Below, piece by piece: positions 1 to 12,079 of a stretch of 64,000 bases of DNA. The stretch's first letter is position 1; each line of letters begins with the position of its first letter. The notes under the pieces are model-generated. The model had not been told where the DNA came from, searched no databases, and saw nothing but the letters and a program-made list of their open reading frames with translations. Origin of the DNA: Diogma glabrata (taxonomy: Eukaryota; Arthropoda; Insecta; Diptera; Cylindrotomidae). The position numbers and the translations under genes are program-made. Where the stretch lies: positions 91,677,554-91,741,553 of the forward strand of contig OY856186.1 in the NCBI GenBank assembly GCA_963693315.1, read 5' to 3'.

Positions 1-410
1 CAATTTTTGATTTTGTATTAATTTTTGGTTAATTTTTAGAATTTGGAAAAGAGTTTATTATTCTTATTATAATTTTTAGAACTTTTTTGAAATTTTGAAA
101 TAAATATGAATTTGTGATTTTGTAATATTTTCTCGAATATCTAAATGGAACGGTTTTTGAGGAGTTTGGTGATTGTATCATCTTTTTACTAAATTATGTT
201 AATTTATGATCCGTTATAATTTTCCGGCAACGTATTGATGTTTCGTGTTAGTTTTGTAATAAATTTCTAAACAGAGCTCGAAAATACATCGCTGCGCAAA
301 ACTAAAAACAATGTCTTCATAAAAGTGTTTTGCCAAAAACTAAATCGAAATCCTTAACCTACACCGAAGTCTTGATATATCAGAGCTTGAGATTTCAGTC
401 CCTTCATATT
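1..410. other. AT-rich sequence, no gene seen
   Basis: No coding frame, RNA motif or recognisable repeat end is visible. It is the left flank of the element A copy that starts at 411. Confidence 0.5.
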
Positions 411-519
411 AGGTAGATTTCATATAAAAATCTACCTATTGCAATGGGCTTCATCTCGGAATTCCGGAAAAATTTTGGTGCCAAACAACTATGAATGATA
501 ACAACAAAAAAAAAACAAA

Positions 520-824
<305 letters not shown>

Positions 825-1005
825 TAATCCCTCCGACTGCGCGGGTTTTAACTGCGCGATTTCCACTGCGCGAGATGAGTTTTCAATACTAATTTTCGCA
901 CTGCGCGATTAAAATTTCACACTGCGCGACGTTTAAAAATTTTTTTTAGAATCTACATATCGAATTTCGTACAATTAAAATGAAAATAGTTATTTACATA
1001 TCGAG

Positions 1006-1078
1006 GGCTGAAATTAGAAGATTACGCCAGCGGTTCATATTGAAGCCCGACGCGAAGCGAGTAATCTTCCTTTCAGCC
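1006..1078. repeat. Hairpin inside the pogo-like element
   Basis: GGCTGAAA-TTAGAAGATTAC pairs with GTAATCTTCC-TTTCAGCC across a ~35-nt loop. Weaker inverted similarity near 1083-1105 and 1757-1780, and near 1495-1530 and 1727-1765, suggests a further degraded palindromic insertion here. Confidence 0.6.
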
Positions 1079-1894
1079 TGAGTGTATGTACAACGTTTTA
1101 CGCACAACTGCACAACTTTATTGTAGTATAAATCAATTTTTGAATTTTTTAAACTCGCTAGACATTTTGAAAATTATGCTAAACATGCCATGATTTTCTC
1201 TATAAACTTCATACAATAATTTATTTATTTTTTCTAATTTTATGAATATTTTACGGGTGATTATTTAACGGGCGGGCGGTAAAGTAGAAAAATATCTTAA
1301 TATTTCATATAGCAACGGGATTTTATTTTACGGATGTAAAGTTCAACTTTCAGCCACGATAACTAGGATGTAAAATGTGTTTTACGATTCGTTTGTGCGT
1401 AAAAAAAATTACATTTGCCATATGTGTCATTCTTTTACAAATCGAACAGATTTAAACAAAATCTGACCGACGCATTTGTGATTTGGCTTAAAAAAGTTTT
1501 TTTAGCATTAGCTCCTAAAAATGAATACTTTTAGAACTATTTAGAGTCCGCAAAATTGTATTTTAGCGGCCTAGTACTTAAAGTTGTTATGACAACACTT
1601 TAGCGGATTCAAAATTTGTTTTCATTTTATATTATAATTATTGTCAAATTATAATCACAATTGCTTTGATAAATTTTGTTCAAAAATCAAATGTTTAGGT
1701 ACGCAAGAATACAAATTAAGCAATAAATTAGAAAAAAAATCGTAAGAGCTAATACTAAAAAACGTTGTATGCAACACGTACGCAAATGGCTTCATATTAC
1801 AGACTCGGCTAGCGCCTCGTCCGGAAACATTACGATTCGTCCGCTAAAACCATATTTTGCGTACTTGTTACATAAACTACTATTACGGGTATGA

Positions 1895-2640
1895 TATTAA
1901 AAAAAATATGCGAGGATTTCTTTTTAGAAAATAGAGGCGATCTAAATTTCGAGAATTTCGTGATTTTTGACTTGACGGCTTATTTTCAAAAATTCATAAC
2001 TTCGGTTCCATTAATGATAGAAGCTTTTGTTTTATTTTATTTTAAAGCTAAGAGATGAAATTTTAATAAAAAAAATATATTCAATAAAAATTATTAGCAA
2101 ATTCCGATTGTTATAAACAAATAAAATGTTAAAATCGATTTTTAGTGATTGCCCTACAAAAATAAAGAGTATTTGATATAACCATCGTATCCTACGTTCA
2201 ATGGAGAAAATAGTTTTACTGTTAGAAATAAATTAATTTATCGAGCGCGGGACAACAAAAATTTATGGAATTTTTTGTCTTTCCACGCTCGATAAATTAA
2301 TTTATTTCTAATGCTACTCAAACACGAGAGAGCAAAATTGCAGGTGTCAGAGAGAAAGTGACTGACTTATTGCTAAACTGTTTACACATAGGAATTTGTT
2401 AATAATTTTTGTAGATAACAATTTTTTTTAAAGTTCATCTTTAAGCTTTAAAATAAAATAGAAAAAAATTTCTATCACTACCAGAACCGAAGTTATGAAT
2501 CTTTGCAAATAAGTCTTCCAGCAAAAAATCACAAAATCCTCGATATTTAGAACCGCTTTATTTTCGAAAAAAAAAATTATCGAGCACGTATATCTTTTTT
2601 TCTTGGGAAATGGGAATTTAGGAATTTTCCTATATAAAAG
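1895..2640. mobile_element. Palindromic (foldback/MITE) element nested in the pogo-like element
   Basis: Arms of about 350 bp align in inverted orientation: around 1900-2250 against 2275-2620, sharing for example TTCATAACTTCGGTTC. At the centre, 2222-2311 is a strong hairpin with a ~26-bp stem ending TTTATCGAGCG. No coding capacity. Exact ends and target duplication were not resolved. Confidence 0.65.
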
Positions 2641-3110
2641 CCCTAAAAAAATTTCAGCCAAATCAAAAATGTGTTCGGTTTGTAAAAGAAAGACCCATCC
2701 ATATATGTAGCAATTTGCATTAGAAATTCAGTTTATTTTTAACTGTGTGGCTGGAACATTCAATATAGATCAAATTCAATTTCAAGCCAGTAAGGGTAGA
2801 ATATTCTAAACAAATTCATATTATTGATATTAGTTTTTTTAATTTGAGTTGTTTTTTGAAATGTTATTTATGTTAATTTATCTGTTAACTTATGAAGTGT
2901 TTTCTTTTTAAGAGTTGTCGAAGTAATACATGTTTTTCAGGCTGTATATATTCATTTTTGTTTAATTATAACTTTAAATTATTTTTTTTTGAAATTTTTT
3001 CAAAATTCGGAACCGAACCCCCCATTTTCATACAAAATAGGGTTCACATTGCGCGGTTTTGTATTGCGCGGTTTTTCTGGAACGGAACTACCGCGCAGTC
3101 GGAGGGATTA

Positions 3111-3113
<3 letters not shown>

Positions 3114-3203
<90 letters not shown>
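3114..3203. repeat. (TA)n microsatellite, right part
   Basis: About 90 bp of pure TA on the far side of the pogo-like insertion. It joins directly to the ACGATATGAG flank that follows the TA tract in every element A copy. Tyr-Ile frames here are artefacts. Confidence 0.95.
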
Positions 3204-3204
<1 letters not shown>

Positions 3205-4629
3205 CGATATGAGCTATAACGGAATTTACCGGCACTCTCACAATCGCATTTCTGGACCTATAACGAAAATGTTTTCTGTATACGTTGCGGCAAAAAATCT
3301 TTTGGACAAGTTCGCGAACTGGCCATATCCGGGTACAGGTTAAGTGGCTAGAGCCAAAAAAGTCGAAAAATCTAGGGCGTTATAACTTCCGTTTGAATCA
3401 TAATATTTTAATAAAATTTATCAATATTGAATATTTTAACATATTTCTATCATTTGTTTCCAAATGAAAACCTTGGCGTTCCAGGTTCCCGAAAAATCAG
3501 CTGTTTTAAAAATTTAATAAACTTTGTTGTCCTTGATTTGGCTGAAAATGGCCAATCTCACTTTTGAATATGTGCGCATACGTTAACTAGAACATAAATT
3601 TTTCCAAAATTTAAAAAAAAATAGTTCAAGTCTAGAGGTTGAGACACCAGGGCTGTTAGAACGAAAACAAACGCAAACGGCCATGCCTTCCTCATTTTTG
3701 AGTTAATGTTATTTAAACTCATATTAACTTGTAGATAAACTTTTCAACTATAACCTCAGAAATTTTCAGGATACAGGATAAGAGAATATTTCGTATTTTC
3801 TAACCCAAGAGGTCTCAATGTAATTAGCATTAAACCAAATGCATGCCATTCAATTACAACAACAACTTCCATAAACATATAAAAATATCCCATAGAAAAA
3901 TGTTAAAAAAATTTCTTTTGTTTTTTTTTCAGTTTTTAGTTTTTTTCGCAAAAATTTAAAACAAATTAAAACAAAGCTGAGTCATTATTGTTTTAAATTA
4001 AGGAATATTTTCTTATATGCATATTGATTACACATTTACAAAAGTCTTCCTAAATTGTAGATATTTGAATTATTTGAGGTGTAAAAGTTGTTTGACAATT
4101 TTAGATTATAAATTATGTGTGGTGGTGTTGTAGGTGTGACTTTGTGAGAACGTTTATTTGCTTTTTGGTGGATTTAATATGTTATTAAAAGTAGTTTTAA
4201 CCAAAATAAATAAAACTGTTCCGAAATCGCATTGATAAAGTAGTTTCCGTTAATGTATTTAGTTTGGTTTGATAAATTTTTTGGATTATTCTGGACTTGG
4301 ACTATTCTACTTAAATTTTTTATTTAAACTAATCTGACACATCCAATTCTATTTGTACACAAAGCTGTCTGGTCCTGAAATCTACCTATTTCTAGCGGAT
4401 ATACGTGCCGCTTGGACTTTTTTTATTATTGGATTGATCGAAAGAATAGTCAAAATTTTGATTTTTGACAAAATGGTGGCTACACAAAGAAAAAACTTCG
4501 ATATTCGATCAAAATATTCTCGCTTAATTGCTTCAAAAGATAGAAATAATTTTCGGAAATCAAATTCCTTCGACCAATCTCTGAAAAATATATGTGAGAA
4601 GCATTTCTTTGGGATTTTTTGTATTTGTA

Positions 4630-4812
4630 CAACTTAGCCACACGCTATTTGAACATGTGTCTCTGATGAGTGTGAGTTCGAATCCTGGCACGAAACACAA
4701 AAAATGTTTCTAAAGGAATTTTAGAGAAAATTAAAAATTATTTCGAATTGCAAAATTCAAGTAACTTCCAATATGTACTTAAGCTTAATTGCTCACAAAA
4801 AACCCATCCAAA
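4630..4812 (+). mobile_element. tRNA-derived SINE, copy 1
   Basis: Contains a good RNA polymerase III B box, GAGTTCGAATCCTGG, near 4672-4686. A conserved tail follows (AAAGGAATTTTAGAGAAAAT, then AATTGCAAAATTCAAG). The same block recurs about 490 bp downstream. The A-box side is damaged here. A related minus-strand copy lies at 30080-30260. Confidence 0.6.
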
Positions 4813-5095
4813 TTAAAATTCCCCTAAATTTGTCTATATTTCCTAACCAAAAATATAGCAATAAATTGACCGTGCGTCAGATATTAGTTTCGCATTGATT
4901 GACAACATTTAATAATGACTCTACACTCGTGACTTAGGATGTTGATTAGAATGTTGACTTAAGATTTTGACGAAATATTATCCTGTGAATTCATACATAG
5001 TAATGTCTAGAAATTTAATACAAAAAATCATTAAATATGAAAAATGATGAGGTTTTGTTCAGAAATTATTTGAAGAAGAAAACTAATATATGATT

Positions 5096-5300
5096 CGTCA
5101 TCACCGCTGTGGCTAGCTTGTGTAAGACACACGGGATTTGAACATCTGTCTCTGATGAGTGTGAGTTCGAATCCTGGCACGAATCACAAAAAAATTTTCT
5201 AAAGGAATTTTAGAGAAAATGAAAACTTATTTCAAATTGCAAAATTCAAGCATTTCCAATATGTACTTAAACATAATTGCTCACAACAAACCGCTCTAAA
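5096..5300 (+). mobile_element. tRNA-derived SINE, copy 2
   Basis: Better preserved than the copy at 4630. An A-box-like TGGCTAGCTTGTG lies near 5110 and a B box GAGTTCGAATCC near 5164, with about tRNA-like spacing. The tail shared with copy 1 follows, ending in an AT-rich stretch. The cloverleaf is not maintained, so it is a SINE and not a functional tRNA. Confidence 0.6.
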
Positions 5301-7006
5301 TATCTGAGAAGGTTTTTTTAAATATCAGAAAATTTCTCTAACCGTTTTTGAGAAATCGTGAGCACCGACTTTGAAAACACTATTTCGAGAAAAACACGTA
5401 CAAATTTTCAAAGGACGTTTACACTGACTGTTTAAACTGACAAAATTTAGTTGTTTGGTATAAGAATTGATTTATTGGAGCTCTCAGGTTTTAAAAAGAT
5501 CTGCTACATCGCCATTTTATGAATGCGAATGTCAACTCACAGGCATTGCATCCCATTACAAATATTTCAAAATATTACATTATGTTACAAAGATACGTAT
5601 ATTTCCAAGAATATTTGCCGGAAAGGTTTAAAATTTTCAGAGAATATACTTAAATATATGTACATTCCGAAAATGCAATAAAAATAAAATCGAATTTTCT
5701 AAATTTTTATCTTCGCAAACATGTTGATATTTTTCAGAAATTTTGGAGAGGGAATCCAGCTTTCACCCCTTTTAAAAATTGTGGTCGATATTTGTTTCAA
5801 ACCAATAAATTATAAGAAATTTCAACTTTAACAAATTTCGTTATATATTATCAGGGGGATAGACGAACTACCAAAAAAATTGTTCGATGATGTGTATGCA
5901 ACTTGCAAATCGAAAACTGATCTACAGTACCAGGAAATTGTCAAGGAAAACAAATTTATATAAAGTGAAAATAGGGGATTTTAAACAACTTTAATTTGAA
6001 AAATTCCAAAATTTTAAGTCCTGCATCCTAGTGTATTTTCCCATGATTTTGAAAGATTATCGCCTGAAATTGGACAAAGTGAACAAAGGGTTTTGTCTAC
6101 TTCCTTCGAGTAGAATCGATTAAATGTCATTTTTTTTAAAAATAATAATAATTGAACAGAAGCGTTAATCCTAAATTAAGATATTTTTTCTAATATAACA
6201 TATGAAAAGTCTATTTTCATCACGCTTAATGCCCTGTGAATATTGGGTCTTTGTCCACTAGTGTAAAAAGAATAAGAAATTTTACGTAGCATCGGTTTTT
6301 CATATAATTTTACAAAGTTTTTTAAACAACGCAGCCATGAAAAAATAGAATATGAATTTAGAATGTTATGTTGTCGATTTCTAATTTTATAATTTATAGT
6401 AAATATCGATTATATATATAACACAAGCTCTCTTCATTCTGTCTAATGTACCTCTTGTGATTGACTTCATCACTAAAATTAGAGAAAAATTTATGAGTAA
6501 GCAAATGTCAAATAATTGAAAATAATTTAATAAACCAACTAAGATTTTGATAAAGATTTGCAAGCTCTAACACATCTTTATATAATCTTTGAGAATTCCA
6601 ATTAAGCTTTAGGAAAATATAAAATTTTAAATTACCTTGTTAAACTTTTCAATTATTTAAATATTAAATGATTGTTTACACTTTTTTCATATTAACATAC
6701 CGTTTAAATCTAGTTTTTAAGTTTAGATTTAGTTTTTGTATTTTTGTTTTATTTTAAGTTAGCCACAGCCATACACTGGGTATTTTTGTTTTAGATAACT
6801 TTTTTTTCCCGGCATAGCATTATAAAATATAAAAATAATTATAACAAATAAAATAAATCTTTAAATTGAGAAATAAAAAATGTATAATAAAGCTGAAAAA
6901 TATTTAATTTTATTGAACTCTTAAATTGTATAATATGTTTTTAAACTATAATTGTATATATATAATAAAAATAAATTGAATTGAATTGAATAAATTGAAT
7001 TGAATT
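5301..7006. other. AT-rich intergenic sequence
   Basis: No gene seen. A short (TTGAA)n-like tract lies near 6971-7005, directly upstream of a LINE fragment. Confidence 0.4.
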
Positions 7007-7247
7007 CACTGTCATAGTAATAGAATGCAAAGAGATTTCTTTGTGCGTACATCGTACACATGGAATGCTTTGCCCGAATCAATGGTCTCGAGTGCTTTCA
7101 ATCCACAAAGATTTAAAAAAAGCGTCCACCTATACCTCAAGACGCATGCTGTTGTGGGACCTACGTCTTAAAAGGTATCTATGTGTTGTTGTGACACATT
7201 TTGTAATTCCTACTACACAACACTTCTTATTAAAAAAAAAAAAAAAA
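7007..7247 (+). mobile_element. 5'-truncated Jockey/CR1-type LINE, 3' end
   Basis: Matches the last ~240 bp of the LINE at 57018-60162, beginning at CACTGTCATAGTAATAGAAT. It encodes the C-terminal tail (FFVRTS.TWNALPES, then FNPQRFKKSVH) before the 3' UTR. The UTR carries the conserved hairpin ATGTGT-TGTTGTG-ACACAT and the ending CACAACACTTCTTATT followed by a poly-A run. Truncation by incomplete reverse transcription is the usual explanation. Confidence 0.85.
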
Positions 7248-7636
7248 TTGACAATTCAACTCACTAAATAAAGTTTCGATAAGGTCCAATAAAAACGCTT
7301 CATTTACTATTTTTTAACAAATCAAAACGAATTGCTTCGATTATTTTTCTCTGGTGGGAGGAACAGCGAATATTTTCGAATATTTTTGGCCTACTTAATA
7401 TATTAATTTAAAACAAAATTTCACATACAAAATAATGTGAAAATGCAATTTGCAAATAGTATAAATGTCCGTTCTCATCCATAAATGATTGCATGTTTAT
7501 GTTTATTTGTCAAAAATAAATTACAAATTTATAACATTTATGCGCCTACTAAGATGAAATAATATTTTATTATGTATGATTATGTTGTATGAAATAATGT
7601 TACTATTTCTGTTCGTTAAATTGTGTGCTAAATACA
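7248..7636. other. AT-rich intergenic sequence
   Basis: No gene or repeat end recognised. Confidence 0.4.
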
Positions 7637-7792
7637 ACTCGTCACCAAATAATTAGTCGATTATTTTTCAACATTACCACTCATGTCATTTGAGGTTAAA
7701 AATTTTCCTCGTGCGCTACGAGCACTCGGAACCTCAAATGACATTCGTAATAATGATTATGGAAAATAATCGACTATTATTTGATGACTCGT
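7637..7792. mobile_element. Palindromic MITE, ~156 bp
   Basis: Inverted arms: ACTCGTCACCAAATAATTAG and AGTCGATTATTTT on the left pair with AATAATCGACTATTATTTGA and TGACTCGTG on the right. An inner stem TGTCATTTGAGGTT pairs with AACCTCAAATGACA around a GC-rich tip (GTGCGCTACGAGCAC). No coding sequence. Confidence 0.7.
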
Positions 7793-8629
7793 GATATTAT
7801 ATATGAATATATATACTATCATAGAAAAAATTGCATTTCCTATGCTAGATATAAATGTTTTTCGTTCGTAAACCTGTCTCAACGAAAAAAACAATGTTTT
7901 CATCTCTTGTAGGAAAATATACTATTCTGAGAAGTTTTGTGTACTAATAGAAACAAAGATTGGAAAATTTTCGGTAGTTTCAGATTAAATGTCTTTTTTC
8001 ACAAAAGTTGTTATTATTAGTGAAAAAATTGACGCAAATTTTAGGAGCAGTTCCGAAATATCAGGTAGGTGCATATTAAATATTTTTTTCACTTGTGTTG
8101 TAATTATTGAAAATATGCGCTGCCATGCGTTATATGTATTGCTGTTTGAAAATGGAAAGGTTTTCTGAGACGATTCCTGGGCTCAAGGATGTGGTTTAAA
8201 AGTAAATGGCAGTCCAAGAGTAATTTTCACTGAATGGAGAAGTTTTCTGAATTCCTCAGCTACATATTTTTTCTTCATATTAAATTATGTTATGGTATGT
8301 TATGTATTATTTACTTTTAAAACAACTTGTGGCGATAAATTCCAGTTCAACAATAATAAATAATAAATAACAAATTTTCTTAAGAACCATCGACATATTT
8401 ACTCCTGGTAGAAAAAATAAAAGTTGCCACTTGCCTGTATATTTGTTAATGTACTTCAGCCTCAACTAATAAGAATTTTGGAATATTCCTATTTTATCCT
8501 GAATTTCAAAATAGCATTTTATTTTAGATAAATAGAAAGATCAGGTCCTGAAAGATTTTGTACTTGCATCAAAAGTTATAAAGGATCAAACTTTCAATTT
8601 GATTATTTTGTAATTTTTTATAATAAATA
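7793..8629. other. AT-rich intergenic sequence
   Basis: No gene seen. It ends at the 3' terminus of the Helitron fragment. Confidence 0.4.
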
Positions 8630-8664
8630 CTAGCTGGACCCGGCCACGCGTTGCAGTGGCTTAA

Positions 8665-8894
8665 GAAGCAATTAGAATATTGCAGAACTCTGCAATATTT
8701 CTGCAATAGTCGTGCAATGGTAGTGTGTAAAATATTCATTGCAGAAAAGTTTGGCAATGAACTCATGGCAAAACATTGCAATGAGTCATTGCAATGTTTT
8801 GCAATGAGTTCATTGCCAATTTTTTCTGCAATGAATATTTTACACACTACCATTGCAGAAATATTGCAGAGTTCTGCAATAGTCTAATTGCGGC
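8665..8894. mobile_element. 230-bp palindromic MITE with TTAA target duplication
   Basis: TTAA flanks both ends (8661-8664 and 8895-8898). The ends are inverted repeats built around GCAATTAGA followed by TATTGCAG. The whole element is one near-perfect palindrome centred near 8780. ATTGCA/TGCAAT words are repeated many times along both arms. A TTAA duplication suggests mobilisation by a piggyBac-type transposase; that is inference. Open frames on both strands here are palindrome artefacts. Confidence 0.8.
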
Positions 8895-8969
8895 TTAAGT
8901 CTGGTTGAATATAAGAAATAAAGAAAACAAAACCCTCACCTTTCTAATATGTTTTATTTCATAATACTT

Positions 8970-10566
8970 GAGGGTATACACTGTTTTTTGTTGATCCATT
9001 GACTGTAAGGATATAGAGATTGCCTGGTTTGCCAACTCTAGAACGTAGCGTATTATAGCGTATTATCAACATATAACTGTCCATGTGAGAAACAATCGTT
9101 ATCTTGATCTAAACCACATACTTCCAATGTTTGGCCCTGAGCTATGTGGTGATTGGTGTGATGGTGATTGCAAATGCCAATCGAATTGGGAATTGCAATC
9201 TTTTAAATTGAAATGGCATATCTGTTGGTATCATGGGTATGCGAGGGATGAGGACATCTTCGCTTTTGAAAGCTCCATTCAAGATTGTTGCTTCTACTAC
9301 GTTGCTCAATAATTTGTTTACTGTGAGTCGCGTGCCATTGCAAAGTTTTGGCTGATTGATATTACGCAACATGATGATTGGCACACCAATTTTTAATTGC
9401 AGTACATGTGGTGGCATCCCTGGTAGATCAAGTGAATTCAAAAATTCTGTTGGATAGTTAACTGCTTCATCTGCTTCCATGACAGTGTCTACGGACTTGT
9501 ATGTGACTTCCTCGCTTTGAATATTAGACAGAAATAAACTGTTAAGTTCATTGACGTCTTTGTTTTTGGCTGCAAGAATGATTCGTTCACTCAGCCAATC
9601 GTGATTCTTATGATTAATTTGAATATCAGGAAATACTTTTTCATTAATTCCTCTTTTGACGACACTAAATTGCAGAAGTTATGAGGCAGCGAAATTCGGC
9701 TTTTGTAAAATCAACCGGCACCTTTCCGTCACCAATTCTCAGCAATTGATATGAGAATATCTCAGCTGATTTATCTTTTTGGAGGAGAACACGCATGTTT
9801 ATAGTTAATTTTAACCTTTTTACGTGTCACCACAAAGTAGAATATTTCAGGCAAGCATTTATTTCATCCGCTGGTGTTGATCGGGAAACTACAGGTAATG
9901 TTTGTCTGAAATCTACTGCAAGCAATATTAAAGCATTCCCAAATGGTCTGGTATTTCCACGCAAATCTTGCAATAATCGATCAAGCGCTTCAAGTGATTT
10001 TTTGTGCGCCATTGTGCATTCATCATAAATGATTAGTTTACATTTCTGCAATACTTTTCCCATTCCCGATCCTTTGGAAATGTTGCATGTGGGCGTTTCA
10101 ATGAATTGCATGTTTAATGGCAATTTCAAAGCGGAATGAGCAGTTCTTCCACCTGGTAGCAATGTTGCAGCTATGCCGGAAGGCGCAAGAGCTAAAGCTA
10201 TGCTATTTTGCGATCGAATTGCTGCTAAAATCAGTCTGATTAGAAACGTTTTGCCAGTTCCTCCTGGCGCATCTACGAAAAAGATTCCTCCAACCCCGTT
10301 ATCAACATTTTGCATTAGTTGATCGTAAATTGTTTTTTGTTCAAACGTTAGCTTTGGAATATTTGATTGCACATACGACAATTACTTCTGTAATCCTTTT
10401 ATTTATTTATGATGGATGATAGCATGCAAATTCGTATTGATGTTATCGGCCTTCAATGCTATTTCTACACTCGAATCACTTAAATTTAATGTTTTTAAGT
10501 ACTCAGAAATACAGCTAAACTTACCATCTGATTCATTGTCACTTTCATAAGAATCAATAAGCGCAA
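8970..10566 (-). pseudogene. Helitron PIF1-like helicase, degenerate
   Basis: A DNA helicase that in intact Helitrons drives rolling-circle strand displacement. The N-terminal fragment at 10381-9827 carries Walker A (DAPGGTGKT), then ALAPSGIAATLLPGGRTAHS, then a Walker B/DE box (IIYDECTM) and LAVDFRQTLPV. The C-terminal fragment at 9480-9142 has GMPPHVLQLKIGVPIIMLRN and NGTRL. The final motif continues in other frames to about 8970 (CFSHGQLYV, then SRVGKPGNLY). Coding similarity also continues upstream of 10381 to ~10566 with in-frame stops. Frameshifts are visible near 9625-9670, and near 9060-9075 at a small duplication (CGTATTATAG). The HUH/Rep domain is missing. Non-functional. Confidence 0.85.
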
Positions 10567-10575
10567 GTTGTTAGT

Positions 10576-11460
10576 TAGTTATTCATACACAGTACTGTTT
10601 TATATATTTAAATTTCCTTCAAAATGGTAAGTTTTCTGTAGCCAAATGCTTTAATTTATAACAATCACAAATAATATGCAGATCAACTATTTCATTTATA
10701 ATACTAAGAACAGATAATTAGTAACAGAAGCTATTTAAAAAAAACAGATGTTTAACGGTGGATTGAATCCAAAATTGCTTAAACAATGGTTCACCACCTG
10801 ATCGTGCGATATAGTAAAAGTAAAGATATTCACATATATTATAGAGCAATGTAAATTAATTGATATTGTTACCAACCTTGCGACACAAATTTTAATAATC
10901 AGTTATTTTGATATAAGTAAAGGTGCAATCACGATTTTTTATTTTCCTGATCCATATGTTTATTGGGAGAAATATGTAGCAAAAAGATCTATTTTGTTCA
11001 GTGTAAAATATTGTATTACAGATTGCTTCAAGGAGAATATTTTTATAGCATATGAGAACTGAGGACATTTTTGCTCCTACCGAGGACAGTCCTACCGAAA
11101 GGAGAACACATTGCCACCTTATTGGTTTACAAATTAGATAAAATAATCTTTGGGATTATCACTATACGAAACTAATCGATTAAATTGAGCATGAAGTTAA
11201 AATCGACCATAAAGCTGAGTGATTTGAGAATAAAGCAGGTGAGACACTTGTAATTGTTGACAGCCTACGTTATAAAACATAAACAATAAACATATGTATA
11301 ACGAAAAAAAAAAAAAATTAAAAAAAAAAAAAAAAAAAAAAACTATGTAACAACCTTCCTGTATTTGAATGCAACGTTGTGTCCAAATTTCAAAAGATTC
11401 GATCAAGTACTTTCGGAGGTTACCTATTTTGAACAAACGAACATTTACATTTTTATTTAT
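10576..11460. other. AT-rich intergenic sequence with poly-A runs
   Basis: No gene seen. Long A runs at about 11304-11342 resemble a retroposed tail, but the upstream body was not recognised. Confidence 0.35.
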
Positions 11461-11510
11461 ATAGATAGATAGATAGATAGATAGAAGATAGATAGATAGA
11501 TAGATATAGA
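11461..11510. repeat. (GATA)n microsatellite
   Basis: About eleven GATA units with a single slip (AGAAGATA). The Tyr/Leu/Ser-rich minus-strand open frame over it is an artefact. Confidence 0.95.
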
Positions 11511-11584
11511 TTAAACAAAATAAATAAGCAGGCATTGATTTTTAATGATATTTCATTTCAATTTTGTTGAAAAAAAAATTGAAA

Positions 11585-11945
11585 GCAATAATAGTACATT
11601 ATGATGCTAGGACGTAAAGCTAAAGATTTTTTACGTATGTGGAGTATGCAAATCGAGGCGCTAGCCCAGATTTGCACCCACATTAAGTCCAAAATAGCTT
11701 ACGTCCGTGCATCATATACTATTTTTATTCGCCGCAAGCAAAATATTTAAAAAAAATGTGTATTTTGAATTAAAACTATAAATTTGCATAAATTTTTAAA
11801 TAAAAATATGTGGAACAAGTTACCTTTGACAAAATAGTTGTTTTTTTCCAAATTATTGTATACTATGACAACGAATGATAACAACTATTTTAATTGGATA
11901 ATGAAATTTTGAATTTAAGGGTTGCTTTGATAAACATTTCAATTT
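11585..11945 (+). repeat. Direct repeat unit 1 of a MITE-containing repeat
   Basis: Starts with the hairpin at 11592-11722 (next entry) and continues with ~220 bp of AT-rich sequence ending ...GGTTGCTTTGATAAACAT. The same arrangement recurs about 494 bp downstream at 12080-12441. Sequence between the units (11960-12075) recurs at about 16165-16265. Confidence 0.75.
11592..11722. mobile_element. Palindromic MITE, copy a
   Basis: Terminal inverted repeats are TAGTACATTATGATGC on the left and GCATCATATACTA on the right. An inner stem is built on GGACGTAAAGCTA and TAGCTTACGTCC, meeting at a GAGGCGCTAGCC centre. It folds as one hairpin and encodes nothing. Confidence 0.75.
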
Positions 11946-12079
11946 TTTATAAAATTAAAACAAATACAAATGTTTTTTACTTTATTGGACGTAGCTATGA
12001 CAAAAAAATATATGGTTAAAAAGTGACACTTTGAGGTCGCAAATTACAGTAATAAAGTTACACTTTAATATGTAGGCGA

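Larger units (their letters stand above)
8630..10575 (-). mobile_element. Helitron, 3' part only (5'-truncated)
   Basis: On the minus strand the sequence ends ...GTGGCCGGGTCCAGCTAG and is followed by T. This is the classical Helitron terminus (CTAG inserted between A and T, with a GC-rich palindromic region just inside). Upstream on the same strand lies a broken PIF1-type helicase. The N-terminal HUH nuclease (Rep) half is absent, so the copy was truncated near 10575. A TTAA-flanked MITE at 8665-8894 has inserted between the terminus and the helicase end. This is a canonical Helitron, distinct from the helentron-like element A family. Confidence 0.85.

Noticed and set aside
5106..5182. A functional tRNA gene
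   Set aside because: A and B boxes are present, but acceptor and anticodon stems do not pair and the tail is shared with another copy; it is a SINE.
8569..8887. Overlapping frames on opposite strands with nearly the same peptide
   Set aside because: The palindromic MITE gives the same translation on both strands; there is no gene.
11197..11535. 112-codon minus-strand frame rich in Tyr, Leu, Ser and Phe
   Set aside because: It spans a (GATA)n tract and poly-A runs; low-complexity artefact.
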